Below, piece by piece: positions 60,766 through 64,000 of a stretch of 64,000 bases of DNA. The stretch is taken from contig JAFXAA010000013.1 in the NCBI GenBank assembly GCA_017522105.1, forward strand, positions 62,001 to 126,000. Direction: 5' to 3'. Below the pieces are notes generated by a model, which saw only the letters and a list, made by a program, of their open reading frames with translations, was not told where the DNA came from and made no database searches. The DNA is from Bacteroidales bacterium. GTDB lineage: Bacteria; Bacteroidota; Bacteroidia; Bacteroidales; P3. Every line of letters begins with the position of its first letter. Positions within the stretch are counted from its first letter, which is position 1. The position numbers and the translations under genes are program-made.

Positions 60766-62073
60766 ATGGACACAATAAAAGTAAAAGTTGATCACGTCCT
60801 CGGCCACATCAACAGGGGGGCCATAGAGGCCATGTTGCCCGAAATCATGGCGGCAAAAAGACACCTCCTGAACGGCGATGCTGCAGGAAACGATTTTCTC
60901 GGCTGGGTGAACCTGCCGGAAGAAACCGACGCCGCATTGCTCGCCAGACTGAAAAATGATGTACATCGCATGCAGGAAAAAAGTCAGGTGATGGTTGTTG
61001 TTGGCATAGGTGGGTCGTACCTCGGTGCAAGAATGGTCATCGAGGCGTTACAATCGGAATTCGCCGCCATGCTTCCCAATAGGAAACCACTTATCGTCTA
61101 TGCAGGGCACACGCTGGGCGAAGACTATTACGGGCAGTTGCTAACACTCTTGGATTCCGTGGACTACACGACATGCGTGATTTCCAAGAGCGGCACCACC
61201 ACGGAGCCGGCTGTGGCTTTCCGCATAGTCAAGGCGCACATGGAGAAAAAATACGGCCATGAGGAGGCACAACGGCGAATAGTGGCCATCACCGATGCAC
61301 GCCGCGGAGCGCTGCACGACATAGCCACTCAGGAAGGTTACCCAATGTATGTCATTCCCGACAACGTGGGCGGACGGTTCTCCGTGCTCACACCTGTAGG
61401 TCTGCTGCCCATTGCCATGGCAGGATATGACATCGACAAACTGCTGCAGGGCGCACGCGATATGCGCCATATATGCATTGATAACGAAACTCTTGAAGAC
61501 AACCCAGCACTGATGTATGCCGCTGTCAGAAATGCCTTGTACCGCAAAGGCATAAAGATTGAGATGCTTGTGGGGTGCCAGCTCAACCTACGCTATCTGG
61601 CAGAATGGTGGAAGCAACTATATGGCGAGAGCGAGGGCAAGGACGGAAAAGGCCTGCTGCCGCACAGCATCACCATCACCACCGACCTGCACTCCATGGG
61701 ACAATATGTCCAAGACGGCGAAAGAATTATGATGGAGACAATGCTCCGTGTCGGCAAGCCTGGCGTCACGGTGCCAGTGCCGACAGACGAACGCAACCTG
61801 GACGGCATCAACTACCTTACTTGCAAAAGCTTGACGGAAATAAACGACTGCGCTGCCGATGGCACCATCGCAGCGCACAACGCCGGAGGAGTACCCGTGA
61901 TGGAGATCACAGTGCCTATGATAGATGAGTACTTCATAGGACAGCTCATATATTTCTTTGAATTTGCATGCGGAGTGAGTGGATACACACTTGGTGTCAA
62001 CCCCTTTGACCAGCCTGGCGTAGAGGCATACAAACGGAACATGTTCCACCTGCTCGGCAAACCGGGTTTTTGA
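60766..62073 (+). CDS. pgi: Glucose-6-phosphate isomerase
   Basis: A 435-aa protein, a compact PGI form. The catalytic and sugar-phosphate motifs are VVGIGGSYLGARMV, CVISKSGTTTEPAVAF, DNVGGRFSVLTPVGLLP, the signature TTDLHSMGQYVQDG and VNPFDQPGVEAYK with the active-site Lys. It interconverts glucose-6-phosphate and fructose-6-phosphate in glycolysis. It is divergent from the OmpA-family gene. Confidence 0.97.
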   Translation: MDTIKVKVDHVLGHINRGAIEAMLPEIMAAKRHLLNGDAAGNDFLGWVNLPEETDAALLARLKNDVHRMQEKSQVMVVVGIGGSYLGARMVIEALQSEFAAMLPNRKPLIVYAGHTLGEDYYGQLLTLLDSVDYTTCVISKSGTTTEPAVAFRIVKAHMEKKYGHEEAQRRIVAITDARRGALHDIATQEGYPMYVIPDNVGGRFSVLTPVGLLPIAMAGYDIDKLLQGARDMRHICIDNETLEDNPALMYAAVRNALYRKGIKIEMLVGCQLNLRYLAEWWKQLYGESEGKDGKGLLPHSITITTDLHSMGQYVQDGERIMMETMLRVGKPGVTVPVPTDERNLDGINYLTCKSLTEINDCAADGTIAAHNAGGVPVMEITVPMIDEYFIGQLIYFFEFACGVSGYTLGVNPFDQPGVEAYKRNMFHLLGKPGF

Positions 62074-62102
62074 TTTTTTTCTCTCTATCTTATAATTATT
62101 TG

Positions 62103-62110
62103 TATATTTG
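62103..62110 (+). promoter_or_regulatory. -7 promoter box (TATATTTG) of the right-edge surface-protein gene
   Basis: TATATTTG matches TAnnTTTG. The transcription start would fall around 62115, immediately before the hairpin at 62117-62147, and the ATG is at 62169. No clear -33 TTG at normal spacing. Confidence 0.55.
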
Positions 62111-62116
62111 CAAAAA

Positions 62117-62147
62117 GCACTTTTACCCCCAGAAGGGGTAAAAGTGC
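62117..62147. repeat. Perfect 13-bp inverted repeat at the predicted transcript start
   Basis: GCACTTTTACCCC (62117-62129), a CAGAA loop and GGGGTAAAAGTGC (62135-62147) form a perfect stem. A T-rich stretch upstream and the AAAAA just before the left arm mean that on the minus strand it would look like a terminator, yet no minus-strand gene ends here. On the plus strand it would be a 5'-end hairpin of the mRNA for the next gene, or it may help terminate pgi. Confidence 0.75.
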
Positions 62148-62168
62148 TGATATGCAACATATAACCTC

Positions 62169-64000
62169 ATGCGCAAGCAGAACATATTACCTTTATTGGC
62201 ACTCATATACACACTATGTTTCGCTGATTATGTGTCCGCACAAAGTATTGTGCGCATGAACCTTCCACATGACATTTGCACCTCGACTCCCACAACAGTA
62301 ACCATCGGATACAATGAAAGCAGCACCGCAGTTATTTTCACCGCACAGGCCACCCTTGGCCACTCCGAGCGCATCTTCCTTCCCGATGGACAGCCCTGTG
62401 AACCCCATGGATGCTCGTACCGCTCACCCGTAACCTTCGACGCCTTTGCTCCCAACGCCACAATATCATCAGTAAACGACATACAGTATGTCCGTTTGAA
62501 CATGGAGCATTCATTTATCGGCGACATCTATATTGGAATAACCTGTCCAAGTGGTAGATCGGCTTCATTAATGAACTGGAGGGCAACTGGTTCATCAAGC
62601 TGTACAGGTGAAGTGCCACAGAACAGCAGAGGATGGAACGGAAACTGCGTGAGCAGCGGCACATACCTCGGCGCCCCACTTGATGTAACGGGAAGTCCAG
62701 CCTGCGATTCGTCGGCCAATGGCAATGAACCTGGTGTAGGTTGGAATTACTGCTGGAGCGAAAACACAATAAGCGGCTATCAGTACGCCCACGGAGGAGA
62801 CGTAATATACCGCTCAGGAAATGCTCCTCATGGTAGCATAGACTCCAGCAACGTAGCCGCTGGCACAAACTTCTTTTTCCCAGACCATAGCTTCAACAAC
62901 TTGATAGGATGTCCACTAAACGGAGACTGGTACATTGAAGTTATTGATGCATACGGGGGCGACAACGGCTACATCTTTGAGTGGGAGCTGTCACTCAACT
63001 CGACGCTGGTACCTGTGCAATGCGAAGTCACAAGCCGACAACTGATTGGGCCTTATGTGCATCGCAACAACGACTCCACCTTCACCATCAATTGGCCGTC
63101 ATCCATCAACCGAGACACTACAGTACAATACACATTCCGCCTGCTGAGCAGCTGCGGCACCACCTACGACACCACCGTTAGCGTACGCCTGCATCCTCCA
63201 TACGAGACCACGCAGGAAATCGTTGGCTGCAACTCCGTCAGTTTTAGTGGCCACACATATACCGCCAACACCACCCTTACGCGCCACCTCACTTCGCGCT
63301 ATGGCTGCGACAGCACCGCACACATCAACATTGTGGTGCAGAACACCGTCTATGCCGACATTTACGACACAATAGTGCAGAACTCGCTGCCATACCGCTG
63401 GAACGGGCAGACCCTCAACGCCGCCGGTACATGCACCGTCAACCTCACCAGCCAAAGCGGCTGCGACAGCGTGGTCACACTGCATCTCCACGTGTGGCCC
63501 AACGTCAGCACCTCGGCTGACACTTCCGTTTGCGAGAGCTCACTGCCGTTTGTGTGGAACGGGATAACATTCACAGCATCTTCTACAGCCAGCACACTCC
63601 TTGCAACAACCAACGGCGCCGACAGCCTACTCACCATGTCCGTAGAGGTCATACCGACACAGCATCGTACAGTCAGCGAAAGCGTAGTAGAAAACAATCT
63701 GCCACATTCCTTCGGCGGCGTCGACTTCATCGACAGCGTAACAGACACTCTCTTCCGGCGCCTCGGTACACGCGGCTGCGACAGTCTCACCACATACTCA
63801 CTGACCGTATGGTGGAACACATCTACCACCCTGGACACCACCCTCTGCGACAACCGCATACCACTGTCGTGGCATGGCCATACATTCAACTCCACATCTA
63901 CTGTCATCGACAACCTCTTCACCACACACGGTGCCGATAGCATCGTTACCTTGACCCTATTCGTCAACCCAACATACAACATACAGGTAGTCGGCGATAT
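62169..64000 (+). CDS. T9SS-type surface protein with P-domain and GCDS repeats (N-terminal 610 aa; runs off window)
   Basis: The ATG at 62169 opens a frame that stays open to the last base; the C-terminus lies outside. The signal peptide is ILPLLALIYTLCFADYVSAQ. Residues ~100-277 match a proprotein-convertase-type P-domain (IGDIYIGITCPSGRSASLMN, GCPLNGDWYIEVIDAYGGD, YIFEWELSL). From ~residue 370 there are five repeats of about 52 residues ending GCDS or GADS followed by xxTLxLxV; the Gly codons are at nt 63303, 63459, 63615, 63774 and 63930 (spacings 156, 156, 159 and 156 nt). This matches the repeat of the left-edge protein, so a CHU_C or type A sorting domain is expected beyond the window. 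Extracellular, function unknown. Confidence 0.88.
   Translation, partial: MRKQNILPLLALIYTLCFADYVSAQSIVRMNLPHDICTSTPTTVTIGYNESSTAVIFTAQATLGHSERIFLPDGQPCEPHGCSYRSPVTFDAFAPNATISSVNDIQYVRLNMEHSFIGDIYIGITCPSGRSASLMNWRATGSSSCTGEVPQNSRGWNGNCVSSGTYLGAPLDVTGSPACDSSANGNEPGVGWNYCWSENTISGYQYAHGGDVIYRSGNAPHGSIDSSNVAAGTNFFFPDHSFNNLIGCPLNGDWYIEVIDAYGGDNGYIFEWELSLNSTLVPVQCEVTSRQLIGPYVHRNNDSTFTINWPSSINRDTTVQYTFRLLSSCGTTYDTTVSVRLHPPYETTQEIVGCNSVSFSGHTYTANTTLTRHLTSRYGCDSTAHINIVVQNTVYADIYDTIVQNSLPYRWNGQTLNAAGTCTVNLTSQSGCDSVVTLHLHVWPNVSTSADTSVCESSLPFVWNGITFTASSTASTLLATTNGADSLLTMSVEVIPTQHRTVSESVVENNLPHSFGGVDFIDSVTDTLFRRLGTRGCDSLTTYSLTVWWNTSTTLDTTLCDNRIPLSWHGHTFNSTSTVIDNLFTTHGADSIVTLTLFVNPTYNIQVVGD

Noticed and set aside
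62117..62147. Minus-strand terminator reading of the hairpin
   Set aside because: A T-tract exists on that strand, but no minus-strand gene ends there; the plus-strand 5'-leader reading or pgi termination fits the layout better.

Overview
The window looks like a chromosomal segment of a fairly GC-rich member of the Bacteroidales (phylum Bacteroidota). The evidence is type IX secretion (T9SS) sorting domains, repeated TAnnTTTG-type -7 promoter boxes, a Bacteroidota-type RecA/SpoT/BamA/Skp/UppS/AcpP-FabF-Rnc gene set, OmpA-family major outer-membrane proteins, and families (DUF6089, DUF4837) that I recognise from this phylum. I cannot name the genus. No rRNA, tRNA, CRISPR array, intact insertion sequence or prophage was seen.

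Region 1 (1-36007) is accessory and surface-directed. It begins inside a truncated T9SS type-B-sorted protein with an exact 51-residue GCDS repeat. Four giant secreted genes follow (1689, 1675, 2601 and 4264 aa; about 31 kb). All are built largely from short rungs ending in [VIL][YF]GG[GSC] followed by N/S/L/K and G. The first three share one C-terminal module with rungs in the same order; only the fourth carries a recognisable T9SS type A sorting domain. A 65-aa protein and a fimbrillin-like lipoprotein with a ladder of 'NGTI.GC' repeats follow the fourth gene in an apparent operon, closed by a strong bidirectional terminator.

Region 2 (36085-42521) is housekeeping: a PLP aminotransferase (minus), then recA, a small outer-membrane protein, bifunctional spoT/rel and a truncated mazG as a tight plus-strand operon.

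Region 3 (42496-55925, minus strand) is an envelope-biogenesis block. acpP, fabF and rnc come first. A clear promoter then precedes a long run of abutting or overlapping genes: lipoprotein, small barrel, helix-hairpin-helix barrel protein, NAD-dependent epimerase, DUF4837 lipoprotein, DUF6089 protein, uppS, bamA and two skp/ompH paralogs.

Region 4 (56371-64000) holds purN, a GT4 glycosyltransferase and an OmpA-domain protein on the plus strand; a major OmpA-like porin on the minus strand; pgi; and finally the N-terminal 610 residues of another T9SS-type surface protein, with a P-domain and five 52-residue GCDS/GADS repeats, running off the right edge.

Intergenic spaces are repeat-rich. A roughly 65-bp element (core CGACGGCTTTCCACTGAAG plus 12-bp CTCCGTAGGGG-like tandem units) occurs three times, and a large inverted array of related short units lies at 1757-1961. 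The most novel content is the giant GGG-rung protein family and its colinear module architecture.
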